Positions 48,421 to 59,035 of a stretch of DNA of 64,000 nt are shown in pieces (positions within the stretch are counted from its first letter, which is position 1; every line of letters begins with the position of its first letter). The stretch comes from Torreya grandis (lineage: Eukaryota > Streptophyta > Pinopsida > Cupressales > Taxaceae). The translations under genes and the position numbers were made by a program. The notes beneath the pieces were generated by a model. The model saw nothing but the letters and a program-made list of their open reading frames with translations. It ran no database searches and was not told the DNA's origin. The stretch is taken from positions 2,151,001 through 2,215,000 of the forward strand of contig JARHVA010002424.1 of the NCBI GenBank assembly GCA_037957365.1. The letters run 5' to 3'.

Positions 48421-48600
48421 TATCTTCCACTGAGGACAATACTTGGCATAATGGTATCTTTCACATGTAAAACATCCACTAGGTGGTCCCTTTCTATCAA
48501 ATTGATTATCACCCTTGAGATCTTCTCTGAAATTACCTCTTGGCTTCTTTTTCACTGAAGCATTATCGAATCTCTCATTTTAGATACATGAAACAATCAT
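48421..48600 (-). pseudogene. Element III gag zinc knuckle
   Basis: The minus strand reads 'NASVKKKPRGNFREDLKG', then 'GCFTCERYHYAKYCPQW'. The knuckle has spacing C-x2-C-x3-H-x4-C, one residue shorter than the retroviral type and known from plant chromovirus gags. A basic Lys/Arg-rich segment precedes it, as usual for nucleocapsid. The rest of gag upstream is not recognisable. Confidence 0.7.
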
Positions 48601-49653
48601 ATAGAACATGAAAATCAATCCTGTATCTAATATGACATCAACATACACATGTAAACTAAAAAGTATAGTAAAATTAAAATCTCTTAGCTATGACATTATT
48701 TTGGCCAAACGTTTCATTATAGAAATCAGATCTAACAATCCAAGTCAATTCCACTCACATAAAACTCTTTGATATTAAATCATAACTATCAAAAAATTTT
48801 AAGGGATAGGTGCATGAGTTGCATACTGGCACCCTCATATATCTATCACTTGTTATTTGAGAAAAAGTTATATAATTTTCACATATATATTTAAGAATAA
48901 TAAATACATATTGCAACATACACTCAACCTAAATAATATTATATGGTACAAGTAATCAAAAATCAAAAATCTCATTGTTCCATTCACTTAACCACAAAAT
49001 TGATATACATAGGTTTATAAAATGTAATGTATTCAAAACTAAATATGTATATGAGACTAGTACAAGAATAAAAATATGCTAAGTCCCTTCTCAACATATC
49101 CTTTGAATAGAATTCATATATATATCTAATGTTAAAACTCACTCAACATTATAACCTATGAATCTCAAAATAATTCACAAAATATAATTAAGTCTATAAG
49201 CTTCCTTTATAAATCTCTCCCCACTTATTCCATAATGATCTATTTTATAATAAAATATCCTTAATATAAGGTTACATTCCGATGATATTTTATAAACTAG
49301 ATATGCCCTATTGATCACATAAAAATAAGAGCCATTATAAATATTAAAATATCTAAGAATGTGTATATAATATACATAAGTTTGATCTTTAAATTCATAC
49401 AACCTATGGATAATCGACCTCATTATACACAAAATCATTTTAATAACTCAAACATATAATTTTCCCTATTATAACCTTCAACTCATCAATACCTTAAAAA
49501 TGAGACAAGTCTATACTTGATTTGAATACATATGCATACATAAGTGAATGTAACTCTCTTTATTTTCTACATATAAATATATGTAGACATACATTTGTTT
49601 ATGCATATATTTGAAGTAATGAATAAGATTATTAAATATATATATGCTCAAAC
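48601..49653. other. AT-rich stretch, no recognised feature
   Basis: Expected to hold the gag N-terminus and 5' LTR of element III, but nothing convincing was seen. A minus frame of 87 codons at 49175-49438 is Tyr/Ile/Arg-rich and unlike gag. Confidence 0.35.
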
Positions 49654-49973
49654 TTCATAAAAATAAATATTATATAGGTTTGTAATGTTTTCACTATAAC
49701 CTAAAACTATCAATGAACCAAAAAGGAGAGAAATGTATGCACTAGTTTAATGTCTCAATGTTAATTAATTAAATATTTGCACACATAGTTGGGTGTAATC
49801 ATCATTTTCAAGTTGAATTCATAAAAATAAATATTATATAGGTCTAGAATGCTTTCACTATAACCTATAACTGTCAATGAACCAAAAAGGAGAGAAATGT
49901 ATGCACTGGTTTAATGTTTTAATGTTAATTGATTAAATATTTGCACACATAGTTGGGTGTAATAATCATTTGA
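49654..49973. repeat. 164-bp tandem duplication
   Basis: 49654-49806 recurs at 49818-49970 (offset 164), sharing long blocks such as TTCATAAAAATAAATATTAT, CAATGAACCAAAAAGGAGAG and ATATTTGCACACATAGTTGG. Only about ten substitutions are visible in about 150 bp, so it is moderately recent. It is non-coding. Confidence 0.85.
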
Positions 49974-50091
49974 ATATATATACATATATATTAACTTTAT
50001 ATCCTTGATATACCTTAAAACTATTTTTACCAGTATATACATTCAGTATTATTATATCAACATACATTCAACGCGATAGTAATAACCCCAA

Positions 50092-50092
50092 C

Positions 50093-50179
<87 letters not shown>

Positions 50180-50194
50180 GTATATATATATATG

Positions 50195-50226
<32 letters not shown>
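50092..50226. repeat. Microsatellite (TA)n with TATG/TACA interruptions
   Basis: A near-continuous (TA)n tract. TACA interruptions in its left half and TGTA in its right half make it a large imperfect palindrome. Frames with Ile-Tyr repeats on both strands are artefacts. Confidence 0.95.
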
Positions 50227-50959
50227 ATTGTACACTATATATCAATTTAAAATATAAGATAAACACACACACATATGAGAGAGAGAATATTACAAATCGA
50301 GATATATATAGGTGTGTATATATAGCTATACATGAATGCATAATTGTACATACATATATCTTATAAATTATTTATAATTTGACTTAAGTTAATATAACTC
50401 AAACCAATATCTATCGCTACTAGACTTTATTTTCTGAGGTATATAAAAATTAAATTTTACATACAATAATTATTTTACATACATCAAACAAAAAATATTG
50501 CCCTTCTATAATTTTAAATTGACTTTATTGTATAGGTCATCGATGATCTAGATCTATTCAATAAAATTGATATGTATTTAATCCTATGTTATACAAAATT
50601 TCACAAATACAATATGTTAAATAAGTTCCAAACTGTAGTGTATGTTTGCATAACCTTCTAACATCTAAGTTTTCTACCAATAATAGAACTCACTTGACAT
50701 TACTAGTTCACAAGAATAGAATAAAACACATAATGTTTCCCTTTTATAATTTCAAAGAGTCATAAACTAATAATATTTTCATAATTGGTAACTATTTATA
50801 TTTTAGGCCATCCAACATAAAAATACTCAAAATTCTTTCTAATTATGGCCCACACAATCTTGGTATTATGTGTATAGGCCTAAAAATGGAATCAAGTTTC
50901 ATTCACATGTCTATATACATAAAACCCTAATTTTATTTTTGTTAAAGACTACCATTTCA
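50227..50959. other. AT-rich stretch without recognised features
   Basis: No supported gene or repeat between the microsatellite and the LTR of element V. Confidence 0.4.
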
Positions 50960-51029
50960 TGTTAGGTTGTGGAGCTAAAAGCTTCACTAATGCAGACATT
51001 GGAGGAGGGTGCTAAGTGTCACAGTCACC

Positions 51030-51135
51030 GGTGTCAGTCAGGCCAATCGACGTCAGTCAAGTGGAGACAGGAAGCTACCGATGATGGTCATATATCGGCC
51101 AACGTCGATCACCCCCAGGCAGACATGGACCGATG
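51030..51135 (+). promoter_or_regulatory. U3 ACGT/CCAAT motif cluster of element V
   Basis: CCAAT at 51043-51047, GACGTCAG at 51049-51056 and AACGTC at 51101-51106 lie within a segment with several GTCAGT-like repeats (about 51033, 51053 and 51135). ACGT cores are bZIP-factor sites in plants. Position 180-240 bp upstream of the TATA box fits a U3 enhancer. The role is inferred. Confidence 0.4.
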
Positions 51136-51280
51136 TCAGTTGCCTATGTGGTTCTAAACTGTGAGTGTTATGAACAATTTGTTAACGAACTAGTTGTTTG
51201 CATGAAGAAGGCTAATTTTATTCTTGAGCTGCGGATCTAATTATTGTAATTAGGTGTCTAATTATTGTTTGCATGAGATC

Positions 51281-51287
51281 TATATAA
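51281..51287 (+). promoter_or_regulatory. TATA box of element V LTR
   Basis: TATATAA about 320 bp into the LTR. Transcription would start roughly 30 bp downstream, near 51315, defining the U3/R boundary. Confidence 0.6.
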
Positions 51288-51760
51288 TAGACTCATGAGC
51301 TGTATTATAATTTATGCTAGAGAGTAAGAGAGAAAATATTAGCTCCTTCTATGTGTGAAGAGAGCAAGGTGTGTTCCTCCTAGTGCCACAGTGCCAAGTG
51401 TGGGTGTTGGTTTGGAGAATCAGAAGGGTTCTTCATGTATGTAGGATCTTGGTCATAAGGTGTGCAAGGTCATGTTAGGAGATCTACATGTGGTAAGTAT
51501 GATCATTGATCTATAGGTGTATGTGTGTGTGAGGTCTAAGGTTTGTAGGTGTGCAGAACTAGGTTGATTTATAGGTGGTAGCAGGATCAAGGTGACAACA
51601 ACACAACAGGGAGCAAGATCAGGCAAGATCTACTTGGAGTACGGTGTGTACTCAATTGGAGAGCAAAGAGGAAGGCAAGGTAGTTCCTTCCATAAGTAAG
51701 ATCATTTGAGTTGTAGGTTGTTGCAAGTTCATGGGAGATCTAATTGGGGTGCATTGAGTA

Positions 51761-51820
51761 CTTGGAGTGCGTGGAACACTTGTGGAGTGCGTGGAGCACT
51801 TGTGGAGTGCGTGGAACACT
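51761..51820 (+). repeat. Three 20-bp tandem units inside the LTR
   Basis: Three units of TGTGGAGTGCGTGGAACACT, with the first starting CTTGGAG and the middle one carrying AGCACT. They are nearly identical, consistent with a young LTR. Minus-strand Ser/Thr-rich frames across it reflect the repeat and not a gene. Confidence 0.85.
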
Positions 51821-52139
51821 TGTGTACTGGCAGTAGTAGATACTGACTGGTTGGAGGTGAACACCAACTCTGTGTTTTAGTTTTGTGTTGGGACCATAAG
51901 AGAGAGTGAGCTCTTAAAGGTGAATTACTATACACTTGAGGTGTGGGAAGCCTCTGTAAGGTGAAGAAGAACTATGGCATCTTCTTGGTTGTAATTTTTT
52001 TCTAGAAGAGTATTAATACAATTGGGTATTGTCTCTCATATTCTGTGTTGTTTCTGGTTTCTAGTTACTTTTGGTTAATTTTTCATCTTAAGTTGCTTGT
52101 ATATGGTAATCAATTGTGCTTCCATGGGTTCTTAACAGT

Positions 52140-52151
52140 TGGTATCAGAGC
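52140..52151 (+). other. Primer-binding site of element V
   Basis: TGGTATCAGAGC is complementary to the 3' end of plant initiator tRNA-Met and sits 2 bp after the LTR end, the canonical arrangement. It fixes both the LTR end and the plus orientation. Confidence 0.9.
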
Positions 52152-53489
52152 ATGTTTGTTGTTCTAGGTGCCTGACATTTCATACATTAAAACATAAAAT
52201 ATTAAAAAACCATAAAATAATCATTTTTTTTCTTGCCATCCAAGTCTAAAACCAATAAAAAGATGAATTGACCTAGTAACATAGTGGTTACCATTTAAAT
52301 GTGTGAAATGGAAGCTTTCCCCTTCTTCCTATCAAGCTTTAATCTCTTCTCTTCCTACCATCTACCTCATTCTACTCCCCTTTTTCCTCTTATTATTTTT
52401 CCCAAATATTAATCATTTGATGCATGATCAAGTAACTCCCCTATATCTATTTGAGTTCTTCATCATGCAATTCACATTCATAGATGTACCACTACCTTCA
52501 TTAATCATTTACTTATAATAAAAATCTCTATATTTGGCATGGTTATGAAAACCTCAAATTCCCAATGTGGCAAAGTCAAATCCATAAATCATAGCAATAA
52601 AAAAAACATAATTCCTTTCATGACTATCAATTAACCTAATTTCATTACCTTTCACTTCGTGATATATGCCAATGGATATAAAAAACAAATAAAAAACATC
52701 CAAAGTTTCAAAGTTCATTTTAATTAAATTACTTTGAGGTGTTTTAGCCTATTTTGCCTTCTTAATAAGTCACTAAAAAGGGGTAGAATGAGACAAACTC
52801 AAAAATGATCCATAAATAATCAAACGAGACCAATAACATTCATATCTCTACCAATTATTATATATTGTAGGTTAACACAATATATTTTCACTTCCCATAA
52901 ATATTTTAAGAAACCTATCCAGTTAATTCAAGAACTTCACATATTATGATTATCAAAAAAAGTGATGGATTCAAATAATAAAATAGGATAATTCACTAAA
53001 AAATTAAAATAATGCAAGCTACTTTCATCATTTAATTAGAATAATGACTAATCTTTCATTTTACTCAAGCAAACTAGAATATGGTATATGTAGGTTTGAC
53101 ATAATTATCTCAACCCCCAATGCTAGTATCTATACCCCCTAATGATATTATCCATATGTACTTCCAAGGAGGTTGGTATAATCTTGAAACCAAATCAGTT
53201 AAATAAATGGGTAGCTAGTCTAAAATTATGACAATAATCAATATATAAACATCAATAAATTATTGTAATCTAAATCATCTGCAAATGAAATTTTAGTTAA
53301 TCATGATCATAAAGCATAGTAATAACATATGAAAATACTATCCAAATTTATAATTGATCTTGAAATAATAATATGGCTATGAACCATGCAACATACATAC
53401 TCGGATTAAATACAAAAATTAGAACTGCAAATCATTAGTTTCATAATTCTTGACTAATGCTTAAGTAGTTTTGTAGAGTAGAACTGGAT
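52152..53489. other. AT-rich stretch after the primer site
   Basis: The composition drops back to the AT-rich background within about 50 bp of the primer site. No Copia gag or pol is visible, so the internal part of element V is deleted. The 3' LTR of element IV should also lie here on the minus strand but was not recognised. A hydrophobic frame of 71 codons at 52303-52518 matches nothing known. Confidence 0.4.
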
Positions 53490-53670
53490 GTGACATTTAT
53501 CCTTTATTTTGTTGAAAAATAATGCATTCTACCACACATTTATCTATATCCCCATTGATTCCTTCCCAAAATAAATATTTCTTTATTTGATGATATGTAT
53601 TTAAAAATCATGAGTGCCCCCTATTGGAGATACACAAAGCTCTTGAATGATATTATGTTTTAGGATATAA
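53490..53670 (-). pseudogene. Element IV integrase zinc-finger fragment
   Basis: The minus strand reads 'KHNIIQELCVSPIGGTHDF', then a stop and 'NIYFGKESMGI'. This is the chromovirus-type integrase start, in which HSSPxGGHSG normally follows. The second His and Cys pair are not recognisable. It begins immediately after the truncated RNase H. Confidence 0.65.
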
Positions 53671-53880
53671 TAATTACATGATTATTACTCCTATGACATA
53701 TCTTGATGCATCACATTCAAAAAAAAATGTTTTAGAAAAATTGGGGGTCACCAAAATTGGATTAGTGCACATAGTCTCTTTCAACTTATTAAATGCCTTT
53801 TTATCTAGTTCAGTCTAATGAAAGGAATATTTATTCAACAAGGTTATGAATGGAGTTGTTATGTTTCCATAATTTTTAAA
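53671..53880 (-). pseudogene. Element IV RNase H, internally deleted
   Basis: The minus strand shows 'LDKKAFNKLKETMCTNPILV', 'TPNFSKTFFLECDASRYVIG' and 'VIIM', then jumps directly to the integrase start. The first catalytic aspartate (ECDAS) is present; the rest of the domain, about 300-500 bp in the family, is missing. Confidence 0.75.
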
Positions 53881-54600
53881 AAAAATATGATAGTAAAATA
53901 TTAGCCTTAAAAATCCACAAAGGTTCTTGAGGGTCTTTGTCACTTGTCACTCCATCATAGCTTTAATCTTATTAAGGTTGAATTTGAATCCTTCATGTGA
54001 AAAAATATAACCCAAGTACTCCACATCATGAACTCAAAAATCACATTTAGAAGTTTTCACATAAAGCTGATGTTGTAACATAAATAATAATATGTATTTC
54101 ACATGCTTCAAATGTCCTTCCCAATTTTTTATATAGATTAGGATGTCATCAAAAATCACCAACACAAAATTACCTAAAAAATGCCTAAAAATAGTATTCA
54201 TCAAACTATAAAATGTAGATGGTGCATTTGTGAAACCAAAAGGCATGACCATAAACTCATAATGACCTTCATGCATTCTCAAAGTTGTTTTATGGATATA
54301 CTCATCTCAGATCAAAATTTGATGATATCCAAAATGAATATCTAATTTCATAAAATAAATAACACCTTGTAATTCATCTAACAAATAGTCAATTACTAGA
54401 ATAGGGAACCTATCTTTGATGGTGTACTTATTGAGTTCTTTATAGTTAGGGTACATCTTCAAAGTGTCACCCTTCTTTCATACCATAGGCATTAGGGATG
54501 AATATTCACTTTTTCTATGTCAGATAATACCTACCTCTTGCATCTCCTATACCATATTTTCAATTATACTTTTCCTGGCATAAGGATACCTATATGGTAT
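53881..54600 (-). pseudogene. Element IV reverse transcriptase remnant
   Basis: From 54600 down: 'SIIENMV', 'EMQEVGII', 'SEYSSLMPMV', 'YKELNKYTIKDRFPI', 'VIDYLLDELQGVIYFMKLDI', 'HFGYHQIL'. The open frame 54034-54282 reads 'MRMHEGHYEFMVMPFGFTNA', 'IFRHFLGNFVLVIFDDILIY' and 'QHQLYVKTSKCDF'. The catalytic FDD is intact. The FPIPVIDELLDEL-like block and HEGHYEFLVMPFGLTNAP-like block are plant chromovirus hallmarks. Confidence 0.9.
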
Positions 54601-54799
54601 AATGTTTGTTGGTGTACTACTTGGAGTCAATTTGATGGCATGATCATGTTCTCTAATTAGTGTTAGGCCTTTTGGCATTAAACCAAAAATTATTGGGTGG
54701 TCATCGATAATCATTTGTAAATTAGGATGTGTAGATGTATTTTTTGGATGAACTTCTATGGAAAAAAATCATGTTACAAATACTTTAGTCCCTTTTTAA

Positions 54800-55200
54800 A
54801 GAATATTCATCATTTGATGTGAACAAGCCAATCTGGGATGCTTTGCCCATAATCCTCATAGATTAAATATCCTACCTTTAAAATGAAAGTGCATGACTAA
54901 TTCCTTAAAATTCATGTCTATTGTGCCCAAATTCATGAGCCATTATACTCACAAAACAATGTCAGCACCACCATTAAGAATAGAAAACATAGGATTAGCC
55001 CCCCATGATAACCTTAATAGTATGACATTTTATATAATATTTGACTATGCCACCATCTAAAATCATGACTTGAAATTATGGATCTAGATAAATAAAATAG
55101 TTAGAATGAGTAGTCAACTTACTATTGAAGAAATTATGTGTACTTACTAAGTCAATGAACACTGTCACCTTCTATTTCTTGAGGAAACATACTACCTTAA
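54800..55200 (-). pseudogene. Element IV aspartic protease remnant
   Basis: The minus strand reads 'VTVFIDLVSTHNFFNSKLTT', 'FQVMILDGGIVKYYIKCHTI', 'KVIMGG', 'GADIVL' and 'GTIDMNFKELVMHFHFKG'. This is the chromovirus protease pattern, where V(D)SGSTHNF precedes FxVxVADGG. The active site D-S/T-G reads D-L-V, so the loop glycine is lost. Confidence 0.75.
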
Positions 55201-55574
55201 AAGTTATAGGAGTACTTATACTTGAAAGGTCATGACATAAGATAGTAGGGTGAGAATATTTAGATTCCTTTTCTAGCTCTTCCATATGCTTACCTGAGAC
55301 CTCATCATATTCATATTCATTAGATTATTTAATGTAGAATAATTTTTTTAGCACATTTATGTCCTTTAATTGATTTTTTGTCACAACAAAAACATAACCC
55401 TTTGGCACTCTTCTCTTTAATTTTTTGAAGGGTTAATATTGTAGGTTGCAAAAAATATGGTGATATGAAATTAAGTTTATGGCCATGAGTGAAATCCTTC
55501 CTCTTGACCAAATATTTTTTCTCTGCTTGATGCACATATGGTATGGATTCAAAAATATATGCAAGGTTAAACAT
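55201..55574 (-). pseudogene. Element IV gag C-terminus with zinc knuckle
   Basis: An open frame of 81 codons (55329-55574) ends with 'KGLCFCCDKKSIKGHKCAKK', the long-spacing C-x2-C...GHKC zinc knuckle known from plant chromovirus gags. Acidic residues and a run to the protease follow. A second overlapping frame (55433-55627) is a shifted reading of the same region. Confidence 0.8.
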
Positions 55575-56332
55575 GCAAACCTCAAGTTGGGTTTTATCAT
55601 TAAGCCCCCAAATAATAGGTCAATCATGCCATTCTAATTTATTTCATCCATGTATAAGGATATATTATGAAAATTTTAAATATAATAATTAAAATTACAT
55701 GTTTGTCTTAACTTTTCTAACTGATTGAAGTATTTTTATAAGAAATCATTTTGATAGTGAATTTATATCTCCTTAGAAAACATCAGCTAGGTAATATTCA
55801 CACCCTTATTTTTATTTTGAGTATAAAATAACTTATACCAAATTAATTACTTAGTTTATAAATAGAAAGATGTGATCACATTCCTCCCACATGGGATCTG
55901 ATGTATATTAAATAAATTTTATATTTGATTGATACAAGTGAATGGATCATTACCATCAAACTTGTGAACTTTTACCTTTGGAAACATGTGATTATTTAGA
56001 TTAGATGAAATTTATTGGTGTGGTGGAATATTATTTTTCATAAGTTGATATGCAATAATGGTTAATTGATCACTCAAATTTGATAATTTATTCTTTATTA
56101 AATCCATTTCCCATTTTACTACATTAAAATCACCCTTCTGCACCATATTTTTTATATCTAGATGAATTTTTTGAAATGACTTAGAAATTGATGGATATGA
56201 AGTTATGGAATCCATGTCATCCTTATGATGTCTTTTTGGAGTGTCTTGACCTTTCCCATGTTTGTGAGTGTTAGTAATATCGATGCACAAACTGTAGGAG
56301 GGAGGGTTTTGGGCCCTAAAAAAGTATACCAA
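55575..56332 (-). pseudogene. Element IV gag N-terminus and core
   Basis: The frame of 106 codons at 56012-56332 starts MVYFFRAQNPPSYSL and is Lys/His-rich, then coiled-coil-like ('NVVKWEMDLIKNKLSNLSDQ'). Downstream 'FPKVKVHKFDGNDPFTCINQ', 'NLFNIHQIP', and 'YFNQLEKLRQTCNF' match the gag core (FxGxDPxxWIxQxExxF) of plant chromoviruses. The core has several stops. The start codon is provisional, 222 bp inside the primer site. Confidence 0.7.
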
Positions 56333-56553
56333 TAGATTATTCCATTATAATCATATCACCAAGATGAATCCAATGAATGTTAATTTGCATAATTGTGTGA
56401 AAAAAATTACACTTGAGAAAATGACTTGGAGCAATACTGCAATAGAAAAAAATTCTTCTCAGATTGAAAGTTATTTTTTTGATAATATAACTCTTCTAAT
56501 TATTGCAACACTAGATCTAAAAAATATCATTATAGAAATTAGACCAAATTGAA

Positions 56554-56565
56554 GATTTAATACCA
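56554..56565 (-). other. Decayed primer-binding site of element IV
   Basis: Minus-strand TGGTATTAAATC matches TGGTATCAGAGC at 9 of 12 positions and lies 2 bp inside the LTR end. The changes are transition-type, consistent with age. Confidence 0.65.
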
Positions 56566-56567
56566 CT

Positions 56568-57162
56568 TGTAATGATATTAATTATATTTTTCACAATAAT
56601 GGAATAACATATTGTAAAATTAAAATTAGAATAATCAAATTCATAAAAATAATTGACAAAAAAGTATAATACTTGATAATTATGACTGATCCACTTCTAG
56701 GGCAACCTATATAATAATGCAATAAGAGTAGAATTCACAATACACCAATAAAATACTAACCTATACCTCATATATATACTCTACTTATCTATGGTTATTC
56801 CATAAGTTGACCATACTAGTGATAAAGAGAAATACAATAAAATAAAATGAAATGTATGTAAGCCACAAGTCAGGCACACATATCCCTATATACACTATAA
56901 GTTAATGATATAATAATATACTATTCATCATCTAAAAATAAGTTTATTATAGGTGTATTATGTTTAGTTATATACTCTATATACTCAATTTCATAGACAA
57001 TACCACTCTAGTGACACCTTTATGTTCATCGTCCACCTATGAATTGATCCTATTGAGAACATGTGGTACCAAAAGAGGGAGTGAAGGGATACTGGTGTGA
57101 TTATAAATATAATAATGAATGTTATAAATAATAATGGAAATAAGAGATTAATTAGTATTACA
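56568..57162 (-). repeat. 5' LTR of element IV (595 bp)
   Basis: On the plus strand the segment runs TGTAATGATATTAATTA to TTAATTAGTATTACA, giving terminal inverted repeats TGTAAT...ATTACA plus AATTA. The inner end adjoins the primer site. Flanking bases outside are ATGGG (57163-57167), one half of a possible 5-bp target duplication. The other LTR was not found, so the boundaries rest on termini and primer-site position. Confidence 0.65.
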
Positions 57163-57259
57163 ATGGGTTATCTAAAAATTTGATGGCATATAATCAACAT
57201 ATACAGGCATTTTCTTTCTTGTAGTAAACATTTGAAATGAAGGGGTTTATGAACTATGT

Positions 57260-57559
57260 CCAATTAGGCATGTTTGATAATTAAATATATAGGGACCTCT
57301 ACTACCATTAAGATGAAAATAATGATTAAGAAACATATCTAAAACATTGAAAAAATTAGGGTCATGAGCATTGATGTGCACAAAGACATGGGTGTTATGA
57401 TTGAAACCTTGTGTAAACACAATAACAACCCTACTAGCTCTATAAGATCTACCTCAGTAATTACCCTGAGTAAGAAATTCATTTTCATGTTGATGAATAC
57501 CTCTACCCCATACATTATGTCTATCAAGACTTTGATATCCATGACTCCAATGTGACATA
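57260..57559 (-). pseudogene. Unrecognised decayed ORF fragment, Gly/His/Asn-rich
   Basis: One minus-strand frame from 57559 reads 'MSHWSHGYQSLDRHNVWGRG', 'IHQHENEFLTQGNY', one stop, then 'GRSYRASRVVIVFTQGFN', 'THVFVHINAHDPNFFNVLDM'. Only one stop occurs in about 90 codons. A clean but less protein-like frame overlaps (57339-57542). The composition suggests a nucleic-acid-binding low-complexity segment, but the family is not recognised. It abuts the outer edge of element IV's LTR, so it predates that insertion. Confidence 0.35.
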
Positions 57560-58538
57560 TTATATTTATATAATGAAAAATGAAAATATATGATATATTT
57601 TACTTCATTATTATAGATGATATTTTGTGATTATGTAGAATCTTAGTCTTGTACACTTGGAAAACTCAAACCCTAGTTGTTTCTTTTAGTTCAACACATG
57701 CCTTTATTTCATAATCATTTCATTTGATTTATCTTGTGTCCTTTGGACTATTTCTTAGTTTAACTAGCCTTATATTTATGACACATACATCCAATATTGC
57801 CTAGATTGATTAAAATGTACTTATCTTACACCTGTATAAGTTTTGAGCCTATTCCTACTCTCTTTCTCCATATAAATTAACATTCAAGATAGATAATAGT
57901 GTCAACATTACTATCTTGACCTAACACAAGTGTCCAGTACCTTAAAGTCATCTAATTTACAAATGAAAGATATTTAAATGGTTGGCATAAGGACTTTAAT
58001 GTGATTTATCTCCCAATAGGACTAGTATAATTACAATATCAACCATCATTCATTCTTCACCTAACAATCAAAATAAAAAAACACTCAAGAAACACTCAAG
58101 TTACTAGAATATTTCCTATTTTTCTTTATTCTGATATCAGTAAAAGGAGCAAACCAACTATAATTTTGAACTACTAAAGGAGTAATCATAAGGTCATATT
58201 TTCCAAGTTACGAACTAGGTCACTATTATACTTGCTTTACACATTACATGATTCACACACAAGCCAAAACATGGGGGGAAATGCATGAGTCTAAAGCCCT
58301 ATTCTAGAGTATTGGATATGTGGGAAGATCCCTTTGATAGTGATGCCATTTTAGGTCAAATTAACACCATGTTCTCACTAACCCATTTTTTTACAAGGTC
58401 ATATTGAACATGTAAATCTAGGGGTTTTCCATTTCACCAAGAGTGATAATCTATGACCTATATCTAAATACATTAGAGTGAAGGAAAAGCCAAACCTAAA
58501 ATAATTTAAGTGGTTTCATCCTATTTAATTATATATTC
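57560..58538. other. AT-rich stretch, possible U3 of element VI
   Basis: No coding signal was recognised. It precedes the TATA box at 58539 and may be the U3 of element VI, but no match to the 145 bp of putative 3' LTR at 63855-64000 was clear enough to claim. Confidence 0.3.
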
Positions 58539-58546
58539 TATATAAG
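58539..58546 (+). promoter_or_regulatory. TATA box upstream of element VI ORF
   Basis: TATATAAG, followed by GAGACTAG, 490 bp before the ATG at 59036. The spacing fits an LTR promoter plus leader. It is supported only by sequence and position. Confidence 0.4.
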
Positions 58547-59035
58547 AGACTAGCATTAAAATTATACACTAGCATCAATGTAACTATCATAGGTTGATGC
58601 AAGTGTCTAGAGAGTTAGAAGCACCAGATCCAGAATCTAATGATTGATACAAAACTATCATCCTACCTATTTTATTCCTATATCATATTCAATATTGTAT
58701 TATCATCATAACCATATAATTACTCTATTTTATGTCATTTATATATTTATCATAGCTTTACTTTCCATTAATAGCCTATCTTAATTTTATAAATTCAACA
58801 TATGGTACATCTAATTTTAGAAAATTAATTGGCCTATCGTAAATATGATATTCACCCTTATGAGCTATCATTTCTATATCCATAACCATATTTACCCAAT
58901 TAATATTCATTAATACAAATTAGGGTTAAACATTTATTGAACCCAATCTTTGAACATCATTATTGCATAAACATTTTCTTGTATATGCTTAGATTTCACT
59001 TTATCCTAATCTTTATGTTATTTTTATATTTTATC

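Larger units (their letters stand above)
46095..48600 (-). mobile_element. Element III: chromovirus-type Ty3/gypsy remnant, 3'-truncated
   Basis: On the minus strand, from 48600 down: gag zinc knuckle, unrecognised protease zone, RT, RNase H, integrase zinc finger. Similarity stops at about 46095, just after the integrase zinc finger, where the hairpin array begins. The integrase core, any chromodomain and the 3' LTR are absent. The gag N-terminus and 5' LTR were not found above 48600. Element III is convergent with element II, whose integrase ends about 930 bp away. Confidence 0.8.
50960..52137 (+). mobile_element. Element V: Copia-like 5' LTR (1178 bp)
   Basis: The segment starts TGTTAGG and ends CTTAACA, giving terminal inverted repeats TGTTA...TAACA. 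It is directly followed by a primer-binding site. GC and CpG content rise abruptly at the start: at least nine CpG occur in 51029-51135, where neighbours have almost none. TATATAA at 51281-51287 marks the promoter, so U3 is about 320 bp. A 20-bp tandem repeat lies in R/U5. No internal coding region or second LTR was found. The Copia assignment is inferred from the LTR and PBS style only. Confidence 0.75.
53490..57162 (-). mobile_element. Element IV: chromovirus-type Ty3/gypsy element with 5' LTR
   Basis: The minus strand has a complete 5' end: LTR (57162-56568), 2-bp spacer, decayed primer site, gag (56332-55330), protease, RT, then RNase H fused by deletion to an integrase zinc-finger fragment near 53670. 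Similarity ends near 53490; the integrase core and 3' LTR are missing. It is the best-preserved internal region in the window, with clean frames for gag, zinc knuckle and RT, but each domain still carries stops. Confidence 0.85.

Noticed and set aside
50057..50366. Frames of 86 and 94 codons on opposite strands
   Set aside because: They read through the third (TA)n microsatellite; the non-repeat flanks show no domain.
51652..51935. Two minus-strand Ser/Thr/Pro-rich frames
   Set aside because: They are antisense readings of the LTR and its 20-bp tandem repeat.
53490..57162. Endogenous plant pararetrovirus
   Set aside because: Gag core, zinc knuckle type, protease, RT and LTR/primer-site layout fit a chromovirus-type Ty3/gypsy element; no movement-protein or coat domain was seen.
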